Positions 7,268-13,819 of a stretch of DNA of 13,875 nt are shown here, one piece after another. The position numbers and the translations under genes are program-made. The notes under the pieces are model-generated. The model ran no database searches, had not been told where the DNA came from, and saw only the letters and a list, made by a program, of their open reading frames with translations. The stretch is from positions 1 through 13,875 of the forward strand of contig DASQBT010000140.1 of the NCBI GenBank assembly GCA_035635075.1, read 5' to 3'. The DNA is from DASQBT01 sp035635075 (GTDB taxonomy: Bacteria; Pseudomonadota; Gammaproteobacteria; Burkholderiales; Thiobacillaceae). Position 1 is the first letter of the stretch. Each line of letters starts with the position of its first letter.

Positions 7268-7524
7268 CAGTCCTGTGCGGAGGAGGAATTAAACCTTTTC
7301 TCCACCTCGGCCAGTCTGGCCTCAAGCAATGTCATCTGGTTCTTGGTTCGTTGCAATACTTCAGCTTGAACGTCGAATTCATCCCGCGTAACCAAGTCCA
7401 GCCTGCTAAGCAAACCGCCCAAGCCGGCTTTTAGGTTGGCCTCCAGATCCTTGGCGGGCGAATCCTTTATCAGTTCAGCCAGCCTATGGCTTAGCGCTTC
7501 GACGAAAGACGGTTTTTGTTGCAT
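7267..7524 (-). CDS. ubiK: Ubiquinone biosynthesis accessory factor UbiK (BMFP domain protein)
   Basis: UbiK (formerly YqiC) assists aerobic ubiquinone synthesis, where it binds UbiJ and helps the soluble Ubi complex handle its lipid substrates. The 85-residue protein has the typical size and the conserved core SRLDLVTRDEFDVQAEVLQR (about 40-59), followed by a coiled coil (KNQMTLLEARLAEVEKRF, 61-78) that mediates trimer formation. The N-terminal half is an amphipathic helix region with DSPAKDLEANLKAGLGGLL. The ATG at 7524 is preceded by a modest AGGG ribosome site about 10 nt upstream. It is the first gene of the ubiK-comM-VIT operon and is divergent from the porin gene, with 345 bp of shared upstream DNA. 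Confidence 0.92.
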   Translation of the reverse strand: MQQKPSFVEALSHRLAELIKDSPAKDLEANLKAGLGGLLSRLDLVTRDEFDVQAEVLQRTKNQMTLLEARLAEVEKRFNSSSAQD

Positions 7525-7704
7525 CGGCGCAATCCCTGCGGAAATTTTCCTGCAAGTTTAGCAAGGGAAGGTCAGTCATGCCGTAGCAAATTTCATGCAC
7601 TGCAAAAGTCCATCAGGACGTGCATATTCAACCTGCCAGTTGCGGGATCAAAGTCTTTGCTTCGCCCAACAAACTGGCGCTTGTTGCTTGCGTCAAGCCA
7701 GAAG

Positions 7705-7721
7705 TGCCCCCCTATGGTGCG
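7705..7721. promoter_or_regulatory. Predicted NtrC-binding site 1 (distal)
   Basis: TGCCCCCCTATGGTGCG matches the enteric NtrC dyad TGCACCA-N3-TGGTGCA at 11 of 14 fixed positions. Its centre (7713) lies about 127 bp upstream of the inferred sigma-54 start, the usual enhancer distance, and 30 bp (about three helical turns) from the second dyad. Confidence 0.65.
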
Positions 7722-7734
7722 CGCCCAAATGACA

Positions 7735-7751
7735 GGCACCACAATGGCGCA
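7735..7751. promoter_or_regulatory. Predicted NtrC-binding site 2 (proximal)
   Basis: GGCACCACAATGGCGCA matches the dyad TGCACCA-N3-TGGTGCA at 12 of 14 fixed positions. The centre (7743) is about 97 bp upstream of the inferred transcription start and on the same face of the helix as site 1, as needed for cooperative NtrC binding. Confidence 0.7.
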
Positions 7752-7812
7752 AAACGATCGGCACCGCAGTCGGGCGGTCCATTCAAGCCACTGTTTTATA
7801 TAAAGAATTGTT

Positions 7813-7829
7813 CTGGCATGGTCGTTGCT
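7813..7829 (+). promoter_or_regulatory. Sigma-54 (RpoN) promoter of the TorF-glnK-amtB operon
   Basis: CTGGCATGGTCGTTGCT matches the sigma-54 consensus YTGGCACGRNNNTTGCW at every fixed position except T for C at the sixth base of TGGCAC. The invariant GG (7815-7816) and GC (7827-7828) are exactly 10 bp apart. Transcription should start near 7840, giving a leader of about 30 nt with an AGGAG ribosome site at 7860-7864. Confidence 0.85.
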
Positions 7830-7869
7830 GCGTTCCCCACGCAGTCTTTTCTTAACCTTAGGAGTTGAT

Positions 7870-8748
7870 ATGAGAAATCATTTGTCCCTTCTGGTTGTCG
7901 GCCTCGTTTGCGCGCCAGCTTTGGCACAAGCCGACGATACCCCCGCCCCTGCTGCTCCTGCCGCTGCCCCGGCTCCCGATTACACCCTGACCGCCAATGT
8001 CAGCATCGTGAGCCAGTATATCTATCGCGGCCTGACCCAGAGCGATCGTAATCCTGCCATTCAGGGTGGGTTTGACTTTAGTCATAAGAGCGGCTTTTAC
8101 CTCGGCACCTGGGGTTCGAGCATAAGCTGGGTTTCCGACAACTATGAAAAGGGCGGGCTCACCACCGATGGCACCGCCCCCTCTGCGGGCATGGAATGGG
8201 ATTTCTATGGCGGCTACAAAGGTAGCGCTGGGGACATAGGCTACGACGTCGGCGCGCTTCAGTACTACTACCCGGGCAATTACCCCCCGCTTGCCCTGGG
8301 TGTAGAAAAGCCCGACACCACAGAGATATACGGCGCCCTGTCCTACAAGTGGCTTAGCGGAAAAGCCTCGTATGTGGTTTCCAAGGGCCTGTTCGGCGTG
8401 GGCGATGCTCGTGGTTCCTATTATCTGGATCTCTCGGCCAACTATCCGATCGCTGACACTTGGACGATAAATGCCCACGTTGGCTACCAGAAGTACACAG
8501 GAACCAACGCAAGCCTGGTTGGTACCGGCGAGTCCAATAGCGACCTGTACACCTATACCGACTGGAAACTGGGCATCACTAAGGATCTGGGCAGTGGCTG
8601 GAGCGCACTGGCTTATTACAGCGACACCAATGCCAATGATTCCGCTGGCGGGCTGGATGCCTACAGGGATTCCGTAGATCCTAAGTTCAACAAGGGCAAG
8701 AACCTTGGCGCAGCACAGCTCGTGGTCGGTGTTTCACGCAGTTTTTGA
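7870..8748 (+). CDS. TorF family putative outer-membrane porin
   Basis: The 292-residue protein belongs to the TorF putative porin family (the proteobacterial conserved family once called gcw_chp). It has a signal peptide (residues 1-19, cleavage near APALA-QA), an Ala/Pro-rich linker (about 23-36), then alternating beta-strand patterns beginning YTLTANVSIVSQYIYRGLTQ, the family hallmark, and ending in VVGVSRSF with the terminal phenylalanine typical of proteins inserted by the Bam complex. It should be a beta-barrel in the outer membrane; no transported compound is established. The ATG at 7870 is chosen over upstream in-frame codons because AGGAG at 7860-7864 precedes it and the signal peptide begins there. 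It is the first gene after a sigma-54/NtrC control region and lies 51 bp before glnK, which suggests a role in uptake of nitrogen compounds; that is inference. Confidence 0.87.
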   Translation: MRNHLSLLVVGLVCAPALAQADDTPAPAAPAAAPAPDYTLTANVSIVSQYIYRGLTQSDRNPAIQGGFDFSHKSGFYLGTWGSSISWVSDNYEKGGLTTDGTAPSAGMEWDFYGGYKGSAGDIGYDVGALQYYYPGNYPPLALGVEKPDTTEIYGALSYKWLSGKASYVVSKGLFGVGDARGSYYLDLSANYPIADTWTINAHVGYQKYTGTNASLVGTGESNSDLYTYTDWKLGITKDLGSGWSALAYYSDTNANDSAGGLDAYRDSVDPKFNKGKNLGAAQLVVGVSRSF

Positions 8749-8757
8749 TTCAGTACC

Positions 8758-8775
8758 GGGGGGCGCAAGCCCCCC
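8758..8775 (+). promoter_or_regulatory. GC hairpin with GCAA tetraloop between porin and glnK
   Basis: GGGGGGC (8758-8764) and GCCCCCC (8769-8775) form a perfect 7-bp stem closed by a GCAA (GNRA) tetraloop, starting 9 nt after the porin stop. Only ATTTG follows, so it is not a full terminator. It more likely protects the upstream mRNA from 3' exonucleases or sets the porin:glnK ratio by partial attenuation. Confidence 0.6.
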
Positions 8776-8799
8776 ATTTGATGTCAACCGGGAGACGAC

Positions 8800-9138
8800 A
8801 TGAAACTTGTAACGGCAATCATCAAGCCCTTCAAGCTTGACGAGGTGCGTGAGGCCTTGTCCGCCATAGGCGTGACGGGGCTTACGGTCACCGAAGTCAA
8901 AGGCTTCGGGCGGCAAAAGGGGCACACCGAGTTGTACCGGGGTGCGGAATACGTGGTGGATTTTCTGCCCAAGGTGAAAATCGAGGCGGCGGTGAAATCC
9001 GACATTCTGGACCGGGTCCTGGAAGCCATACAAAAGGCCGCCCATACCGGCAAAATCGGGGACGGCAAGATTTTTGTCTCCGACGTTGAACAGGTAATCC
9101 GCATCCGTACCGGTGAATCCGGTCCGGACGCGCTTTAA
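8800..9138 (+). CDS. glnK: PII nitrogen regulatory protein GlnK
   Basis: PII proteins are small trimeric sensors of 2-oxoglutarate, ATP/ADP and, through uridylylation, glutamine; GlnK also blocks the AmtB channel when ammonium is plentiful. The 112-residue length is exact for the family. The T-loop (about 37-55) has GHTELYRGAEYVVDFLPK with Tyr51, the known uridylylation site, in place. The B-loop TGKIGDGKIF lies at about 83-92, and IRIRTGE (C-loop) near the end. GGAG at 8791-8794 is a good ribosome site. The gene sits 14 bp before amtB, the classic glnK-amtB pairing, which together with the sigma-54/NtrC region favours GlnK over GlnB. Confidence 0.95.
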   Translation: MKLVTAIIKPFKLDEVREALSAIGVTGLTVTEVKGFGRQKGHTELYRGAEYVVDFLPKVKIEAAVKSDILDRVLEAIQKAAHTGKIGDGKIFVSDVEQVIRIRTGESGPDAL

Positions 9139-9152
9139 GGGGAAGCCAAAAA

Positions 9153-10718
9153 ATGAGAAAGCTGATTGCGAGTTTGAGTTTATTGCTGGGGCTGGGTCTC
9201 GCCACGCCTGTCATGGCGGATGAGCCAGCCGCGGCACCTCCGGCGCCGGCTGCGAGCGCTGACGCGCCTGCCGCCTCCGAACAGGCTGCTCCGGCGCCTT
9301 CGTCTGCGGCAGCGCCCGAAGCAGCACCGGCAGCGGCACCTGCCGCTGCCGCGGCACCGGCACCCACGGCCACCGCTGCACCCGCGCCTGCGCCCACGCC
9401 GAACAAGGGCGACACTTCATGGATGATTGTGGCCACCGTCCTGGTGATCATGATGTCCATCCCAGGACTGGCCTTGTTCTATGGGGGTCTGGTGCGCAGC
9501 AAGAACATGCTGTCGGTGCTGATGCAGGTGTTCACGATCTTCTCGATGATCATCGTCTTATGGGCCGTCTACGGTTATTCGCTGGCGTTTACCGAGGGCA
9601 ATGCCTTTTTCGGCGGCTTCGACCGACTGTTCCTCAAGGGCATTTTCAACCCGACTGACGGCAGCGTGGCAAACGCCGCTACATTCAGCAAGGGGGTGGT
9701 GATTCCGGAGTTTGTGTTCGTAGTGTTTCAGGCCACCTTCGCAGCGATCACCGTCGCGCTGGTTGTCGGCTCTATCGCGGAACGCATGAAGTTCTCGGCA
9801 GTGCTGTTGTTCTCGGCCCTGTGGTTCACATTCTCCTACCTGCCCATCGCCCACATGGTGTGGTTCTGGACCGGCCCCGACGCCATCAAGGACGCGGCCA
9901 CCCTCGCCTCCGAAACGGCCAAAGCCGGCTGGCTATTCCAGAAGGGCGCGCTCGACTTTGCGGGCGGCACCGTCGTGCACATCAACGCCGGTATCGCCGG
10001 CCTGGTGGGCGCCATTGTGCTGGGCAAGCGGATCGGGTTTGGCAAGGAGGCCTTCACGCCGCACAGCCTGACCATGACCATGATCGGCGCCTCGCTGCTG
10101 TGGGTGGGCTGGTTCGGCTTCAACGCGGGTTCAGCCCTGGAAGCGGGCGGCACGGCGACCCTGGCGTTCGTCAATACCTTGAATGCCACCGCTGCTGCGG
10201 CCCTGTCCTGGAGCTTTGCGGAATGGCTGCTCAAGGGCAAGCCCTCAATGCTGGGTGCCGCCTCAGGCGCAGTGGCCGGCCTGGTGGCGATCACTCCGGC
10301 CTGCGGCTGGGTGGGTGTGGGTGGCGCTCTGGTGATCGGCCTGCTGGCCGGCGTGGTCTGCCTGTGGGGTGTGTCCGGGCTGAAGAAGCTGCATGGCGTG
10401 GATGATGCCCTCGACGTGTTCGGTGTGCATGCGGTCGGCGGAATCCTGGGCGCCTTGTTGACCGGGGTGTTCAACACCTGGAAGCTGGGCGGCACGGGCA
10501 TCATGGACTACGTCAAGAACGTGCCGACCGATACCGAGATCCTTCCGCAACTTTGGATCCAGGCCCAGGCGGTCGGGACGGCCATCGTCTGGTCCGGCGT
10601 CGTCGCGTTTATCTGCTACAAAGTTGTAGATCTGACCATAGGACTGCGCGTGCCGGAAGAAGAAGAACGGGAGGGCCTGGATACCACGGCCCACGGCGAG
10701 CGCGCCTACAACATGTAA
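9153..10718 (+). CDS. amtB: Ammonium channel/transporter AmtB
   Basis: AmtB conducts ammonium across the inner membrane as a trimer. The 521-residue protein has a cleavable signal peptide (1-22, LATPVMA-DE), an unusually long Ala/Pro-rich stretch (about 23-86), then the channel core with about eleven membrane helices. The pore twin histidines are present as His276 (GGTVVHINAG) and His426 (DVFGVHAVGG), matching His168 and His318 of mature E. coli AmtB, and Ser327 in WFGFNAGS matches the recruitment-site Ser219. The cytoplasmic tail ends PEEEEREGLDTTAHGERAYN, nearly the E. coli sequence and typical of GlnK-regulated channels. AAGGGGA (9137-9143) overlaps the glnK stop and serves as ribosome site, so the two genes are likely translationally linked. 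Two terminators follow the gene. Confidence 0.96.
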   Translation: MRKLIASLSLLLGLGLATPVMADEPAAAPPAPAASADAPAASEQAAPAPSSAAAPEAAPAAAPAAAAAPAPTATAAPAPAPTPNKGDTSWMIVATVLVIMMSIPGLALFYGGLVRSKNMLSVLMQVFTIFSMIIVLWAVYGYSLAFTEGNAFFGGFDRLFLKGIFNPTDGSVANAATFSKGVVIPEFVFVVFQATFAAITVALVVGSIAERMKFSAVLLFSALWFTFSYLPIAHMVWFWTGPDAIKDAATLASETAKAGWLFQKGALDFAGGTVVHINAGIAGLVGAIVLGKRIGFGKEAFTPHSLTMTMIGASLLWVGWFGFNAGSALEAGGTATLAFVNTLNATAAAALSWSFAEWLLKGKPSMLGAASGAVAGLVAITPACGWVGVGGALVIGLLAGVVCLWGVSGLKKLHGVDDALDVFGVHAVGGILGALLTGVFNTWKLGGTGIMDYVKNVPTDTEILPQLWIQAQAVGTAIVWSGVVAFICYKVVDLTIGLRVPEEEEREGLDTTAHGERAYNM

Positions 10719-10724
10719 CGCTGC

Positions 10725-10752
10725 GGGCGGCCTCCAAGCCGCCCTTTTCTTT
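10725..10752 (+). terminator. First intrinsic terminator after amtB
   Basis: GGGCGGC (10725-10731) pairs perfectly with GCCGCCC (10738-10744) around a 6-nt loop and is followed by TTTTCTTT. It begins 6 nt after the amtB stop and should end the porin-glnK-amtB transcript. Confidence 0.85.
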
Positions 10753-10772
10753 CCCCGATGGGAAGCGTTTCG

Positions 10773-10798
10773 GGCGCCGCAAGGCGCCTTTTTCTTTT
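10773..10798 (+). terminator. Second intrinsic terminator after amtB
   Basis: GGCGCC (10773-10778) and GGCGCC (10783-10788) pair around a GCAA tetraloop and are followed by TTTTTCTTTT. It lies 28 nt after the first terminator and acts as a back-up, insulating metX from amtB read-through. Confidence 0.85.
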
Positions 10799-10832
10799 GT
10801 CGAAGCGCGTCTGGCTGAGCGCCGAATATCGC

Positions 10833-10838
10833 TATAAT
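10833..10838 (+). promoter_or_regulatory. Predicted -10 element of the metX promoter
   Basis: A perfect TATAAT lies 34 bp upstream of the metX ATG and just beyond the tandem terminators. No good -35 is found at 16-18 bp spacing (the region reads TCTGGC/CTGGCT), so an activator may be needed. The dyad CCGCA-TC-TGCGG (10841-10852) overlaps the inferred start point and could be an operator. The leader is too short for a SAM riboswitch. Confidence 0.6.
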
Positions 10839-10872
10839 CGCCGCATCTGCGGAAGATCAACCCTGGAAGCCA

Positions 10873-11997
10873 ATGTCCGACTCGGTCGGTATCGTCCATC
10901 CACAGCGTATTCATTTTGAATCGCCTCTTACCCTAAGGAGCGGCGCGATCCTGCATGGCTATGATCTGGTTTACGAAACCTACGGCCAGCTTAACGCAAA
11001 CAAGTCCAACGCCATCCTGATCTGCCATGCCCTGTCGGGCAATCATCATGCAGCAGGCAAACATGCCGAAACAGACAAACGCCCGGGTTGGTGGGACAAC
11101 ATGATCGGCCCGGGGAAGCCCATCGACACCGACAAGTTCTTCGTCATCGGGATGAACAACCTAGGCGGCTGCCATGGTTCCACCGGGCCTTCCTCGCCTA
11201 ATCCCGCCACCGGCAAGCCGTGGGGATCAGCGTTTCCAATAGTGACCGTGGAGGACTGGGTGGAGACACAGGCCAGGCTGGCAGACAGGCTTGGCATCCA
11301 GCAGTTTGCCGCCATTGTTGGGGGCAGCCTGGGCGCCATGCAGGTTTTGCAGTGGTCGATCAACTACCCTGCGCGGTTGCGCCATGCGCTCGTGATCGCG
11401 GCGGCTCCGGGGCTTACCGCCCAGAACATTGCGTTTAATGATGTGGCACGCAACGCGATCCTGACTGACCCGGATTTTCACGGCGGAGATTTCTACGCCT
11501 ACCAGACGCGTCCGCGCCGCGGCCTGAGATTGGCCCGCATGCTGGGCCACATCACCTATCTGTCCGATGATGTCATGGGCAGCAAGTTTGGCCGCCTGTT
11601 GCGCACCGAAGGCTTTCAGTACGGGTTTGACGTGGAGTTCGAAATCGAGTCCTACCTGCGTTACCAGGGGGACAAGTTCGCAGAAAGTTTTGACGCCAAT
11701 ACCTACCTGCTGATGACCAAGGCGCTGGACTATTTCGATCCCACCCATCATGGACGCCGCGGCAGCTTGTCTGATGCCCTGAAACCTGCGCAGGCGGAAT
11801 TTCTGGTGATCTCGTTTACTACCGATTGGCGTTTTTCTCCCGGCCGCTCCAAGGAAATCGTCAAGGCACTGCTGGATTGCGGCCGCAATGTGACCTATGC
11901 GGAGGTGAGCCATGGCCATGGGCATGATGCCTTTCTCATGGACGATGCCTACTACCATGGAGTAGTGGCAAGTTACATGGATCGGGTGGCCAAGTGA
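10873..11997 (+). CDS. metX: Homoserine O-acyltransferase MetX (probably succinyl-CoA type)
   Basis: MetX activates homoserine by O-acylation, the first committed step of methionine synthesis in the cytoplasm. The 374-residue alpha/beta-hydrolase-fold protein has the nucleophile Ser152 in GGSLGAMQ, Asp318 in TTDWRFSP and His351 in HGHGHDAFL, the full catalytic triad. Other family landmarks are CHALSGNHHAAG (51-62), WWDNMIGPGK and the substrate region NNLGGCHGSTGPSS (95-108). Although classic MetX uses acetyl-CoA, many proteobacterial MetX proteins use succinyl-CoA, and the Arg after DW (Arg320) agrees with that group; this specificity call is from memory and moderate. GGAAG precedes the ATG. 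metW follows 106 bp downstream. Confidence 0.94.
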   Translation: MSDSVGIVHPQRIHFESPLTLRSGAILHGYDLVYETYGQLNANKSNAILICHALSGNHHAAGKHAETDKRPGWWDNMIGPGKPIDTDKFFVIGMNNLGGCHGSTGPSSPNPATGKPWGSAFPIVTVEDWVETQARLADRLGIQQFAAIVGGSLGAMQVLQWSINYPARLRHALVIAAAPGLTAQNIAFNDVARNAILTDPDFHGGDFYAYQTRPRRGLRLARMLGHITYLSDDVMGSKFGRLLRTEGFQYGFDVEFEIESYLRYQGDKFAESFDANTYLLMTKALDYFDPTHHGRRGSLSDALKPAQAEFLVISFTTDWRFSPGRSKEIVKALLDCGRNVTYAEVSHGHGHDAFLMDDAYYHGVVASYMDRVAK

Positions 11998-12103
11998 GCA
12001 GTGGAGACGGGCCCCATGCAGTGGGGATCGGAGCGCCCGCGAATGCGGCCAGCCACCGACGCGATATGACCTCAGACTTCGGTGCGCTAACGGAGGTTGT
12101 GCC

Positions 12104-12697
12104 GTGACTGCGACGGTCAGACATGACTTCGAGGCGATCGCGGAATGGATCAAACCCGGCAGCCGGGTGCTGGACCTGGGCTGCGGCGACGGCGCCTTGC
12201 TCGCGTATCTTGCGGAAGGCCGCCAGATTGCAGGCTATGGCGTCGAAATCAGCAGCGAAGGCGTGCTAGCCAGCGTCAAACGCGGCATCAATGTTTTGCA
12301 GATGAATCTGGAGGACGGGCTTTCCATATTCGAGACAACGTCGTTTGATTATGTGATTCTGTCCCGGACCCTGCAGGCCATGCACAACACCGAAGGCATA
12401 CTGCAGGAAATGTTGCGGGTGGGGCGTCAGGGCATCGTGACCTTCCCCAACTTTGGTTACTGGAGAAACCGTCTGCAGGTGTTGGCGGGCCGCATGCCGG
12501 TTTCGGCGGAAATACCCTACCAGTGGTTCGATACGCCCAACATCCACCTCTGCACCCTGAATGACTTTGAAGAGCTGTGCAAGGAAGTGGGCGCGCGCAT
12601 TCTGCAGCGCGTGGTCATGGCCAACGGCACGGATATTCACATGCTGCACAACCTGCTGGGCAGTCTGGCCGTGTATCGTTTCGAGAACGAGGCCTGA
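12104..12697 (+). CDS. metW: Methionine biosynthesis protein MetW (SAM-methyltransferase fold)
   Basis: MetW is a 197-residue protein with a class I methyltransferase fold that partners MetX in many proteobacteria and is needed for full homoserine acylation in at least some. The SAM-binding motif I VLDLGCGDG lies at residues 22-30, followed by GYGVEISSEGV, and the conserved MetW blocks LSRTLQAMHN, EMLRVGRQGIVTFPNFGYWR and the PNIHLCTLNDFEELC region are all present. Translation starts at GTG 12104, supported by GGAGG at 12092-12096 with 7-nt spacing and by similarity beginning near residue 8. The 106-bp gap after metX is wider than usual and contains a small stem (CCCCA/TGGGG, 12012-12026) of unknown effect. 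Confidence 0.93.
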   Translation: MTATVRHDFEAIAEWIKPGSRVLDLGCGDGALLAYLAEGRQIAGYGVEISSEGVLASVKRGINVLQMNLEDGLSIFETTSFDYVILSRTLQAMHNTEGILQEMLRVGRQGIVTFPNFGYWRNRLQVLAGRMPVSAEIPYQWFDTPNIHLCTLNDFEELCKEVGARILQRVVMANGTDIHMLHNLLGSLAVYRFENEA

Positions 12698-12700
12698 GTC

Positions 12701-13819
12701 TTGGCCTCGCCCAACCTCAAGTTTCAACAGACTGAGACAGGTTGGGTGCTTCGGCCCCAAGGAGACTGGGCCCTATCCAACCTTCCTCTGGCCAGCGAGC
12801 CAGCCCTGCCAAGCCTGAACGGACAAATCCAACTGGATGGCAGCGAGTTGACTGCACTGGACACCAGCGGCGCGCACACTCTGCTTTCCCTGTTGGAGCG
12901 GGCGGGAACAGCGTGGCAGTCCCTGATTCTGGAGACATTCAAACCTTCCCATCGAGAGGTGCTGGAGCTGGTCGCCCGGCACTTGTCTGCATCTTCACAG
13001 CACGGCACGAGAGAGCGGCATCACTGGGGAATACTGACACGTGTGGGCTATGCAGCCGCGAGTGTGGGACGGCATGCGCTCGGTCTCGTTCGTTTCCTGG
13101 GCAGGCTGACCGTCGAGTGGCTGGCGTTATGGCGCAGTCCGGCCAACTTCCGTTTCAAGGAGCTGACCGCGCAAGTGCAGGTGATTTTCGTGGATGCAAT
13201 CCCGATCGTCATGGCGATGATCTTTCTTCTGGGCGTGGTGTTTGCCTATCTGCTGGGGGTGCAGGCGCAAAAATTCGGCGCCAACATCTTCGTGGTCGAT
13301 GGCGTTGGCGCTGCGGTCCTCAGAGAGGTCTCTCCCATCATCGCAGCCATCCTGGTTGCCGGGCGTTCAGGCGCGGCGATCACTGCGCAGCTCGGTACCA
13401 TGAAAGTTAATGAGGAAATTGACGCCATCGAGGTTCTGGCTCTCTCGCCTTATGCCGTGCTGGTCATACCCAGGATTCTTGCCTTGGTGGTGGCGCTGCC
13501 GCTGCTCGTGTTCCTGGGCGACGTGGCAGGCTTGCTGGGCGGCATGGTCATTGCCAAGACCCAGTTGGGAATCGACCCGCATTTGTTCTGGGACCGCCTG
13601 GGTAGTGTGTTGAAAATCCAGAGCTACGAGATTGGCTTGGTCAAGGCGCCGGTGTTCGCCGTGGTGATCGGACTGATTGCCTGTCGCATGGGTCTGTCGG
13701 TGCAACGGGATGCGCGCAGTGTGGGAGTGAACACCACCTCCACGGTCGTCCAGTCAATCGTCGCGGTCATCGTGCTGAACGCGCTGTTCGCTATCCTCTT
13801 TGCAGATGTGCCGATCTAG
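12701..13819 (+). CDS. MlaE-family lipid ABC transporter permease with N-terminal STAS-like domain
   Basis: MlaE permeases work with an MlaF ATPase and an MCE (MlaD) protein to move phospholipids or other lipids between inner and outer membranes. The first about 105 residues form a soluble STAS-like domain (QIQLDGSELTALDTSGAHTL, with the DTSG motif at 54-57, where some STAS proteins are phosphorylated). Residues about 125-372 are the permease, with the hallmark AGRSGAAITAQLGTMKVNEE (220-239) followed by IDAIEVL. The start is TTG 12701, three bases after the metW stop, with GAGG at 12689-12692 as ribosome site; no ATG or GTG start covers the STAS domain. An ATPase gene follows with no gap. The fusion of STAS and permease in one chain is common in this family. 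Substrate unknown. Confidence 0.9.
   Translation: MASPNLKFQQTETGWVLRPQGDWALSNLPLASEPALPSLNGQIQLDGSELTALDTSGAHTLLSLLERAGTAWQSLILETFKPSHREVLELVARHLSASSQHGTRERHHWGILTRVGYAAASVGRHALGLVRFLGRLTVEWLALWRSPANFRFKELTAQVQVIFVDAIPIVMAMIFLLGVVFAYLLGVQAQKFGANIFVVDGVGAAVLREVSPIIAAILVAGRSGAAITAQLGTMKVNEEIDAIEVLALSPYAVLVIPRILALVVALPLLVFLGDVAGLLGGMVIAKTQLGIDPHLFWDRLGSVLKIQSYEIGLVKAPVFAVVIGLIACRMGLSVQRDARSVGVNTTSTVVQSIVAVIVLNALFAILFADVPI

Larger units (their letters stand above)
7525..7869. other. Divergent regulatory region between ubiK and the TorF-glnK-amtB operon
   Basis: This 345-bp region holds no gene. Its right half carries a sigma-54 promoter (7813-7829) and two NtrC-type dyads (7705-7721 and 7735-7751), listed separately. 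A weaker half-site GGCACC lies at 7760-7765. An AT-rich palindromic stretch TTTTATATAAA around 7794-7804 lies between the dyads and the promoter and may act as a flexible or IHF-bent segment. The left half should hold the ubiK promoter on the minus strand; no strong -35/-10 pair stands out. Confidence 0.7.

Noticed and set aside
7760..7776. Third NtrC-like dyad
   Set aside because: Only about 9 of 14 fixed positions match and it is 25 bp from site 2, off the helical phase; at best a half-site.
8897..9460. Minus-strand Ala/Gly-rich frame of 187 codons over glnK and amtB
   Set aside because: It is the reverse reading of the Ala/Pro-rich coding repeat of amtB; composition reflects the GC-rich triplets, and it overlaps two firm genes.
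10801..10872. Possible SAM riboswitch upstream of metX
   Set aside because: The inferred leader from the TATAAT promoter is under 30 nt, far too short for any known SAM riboswitch, and tandem terminators belonging to amtB lie just upstream.
12012..12026. Stem CCCCA/TGGGG between metX and metW
   Set aside because: A 5-bp stem without T-tract; metW is expected to be co-transcribed with metX, so a terminator is unlikely.
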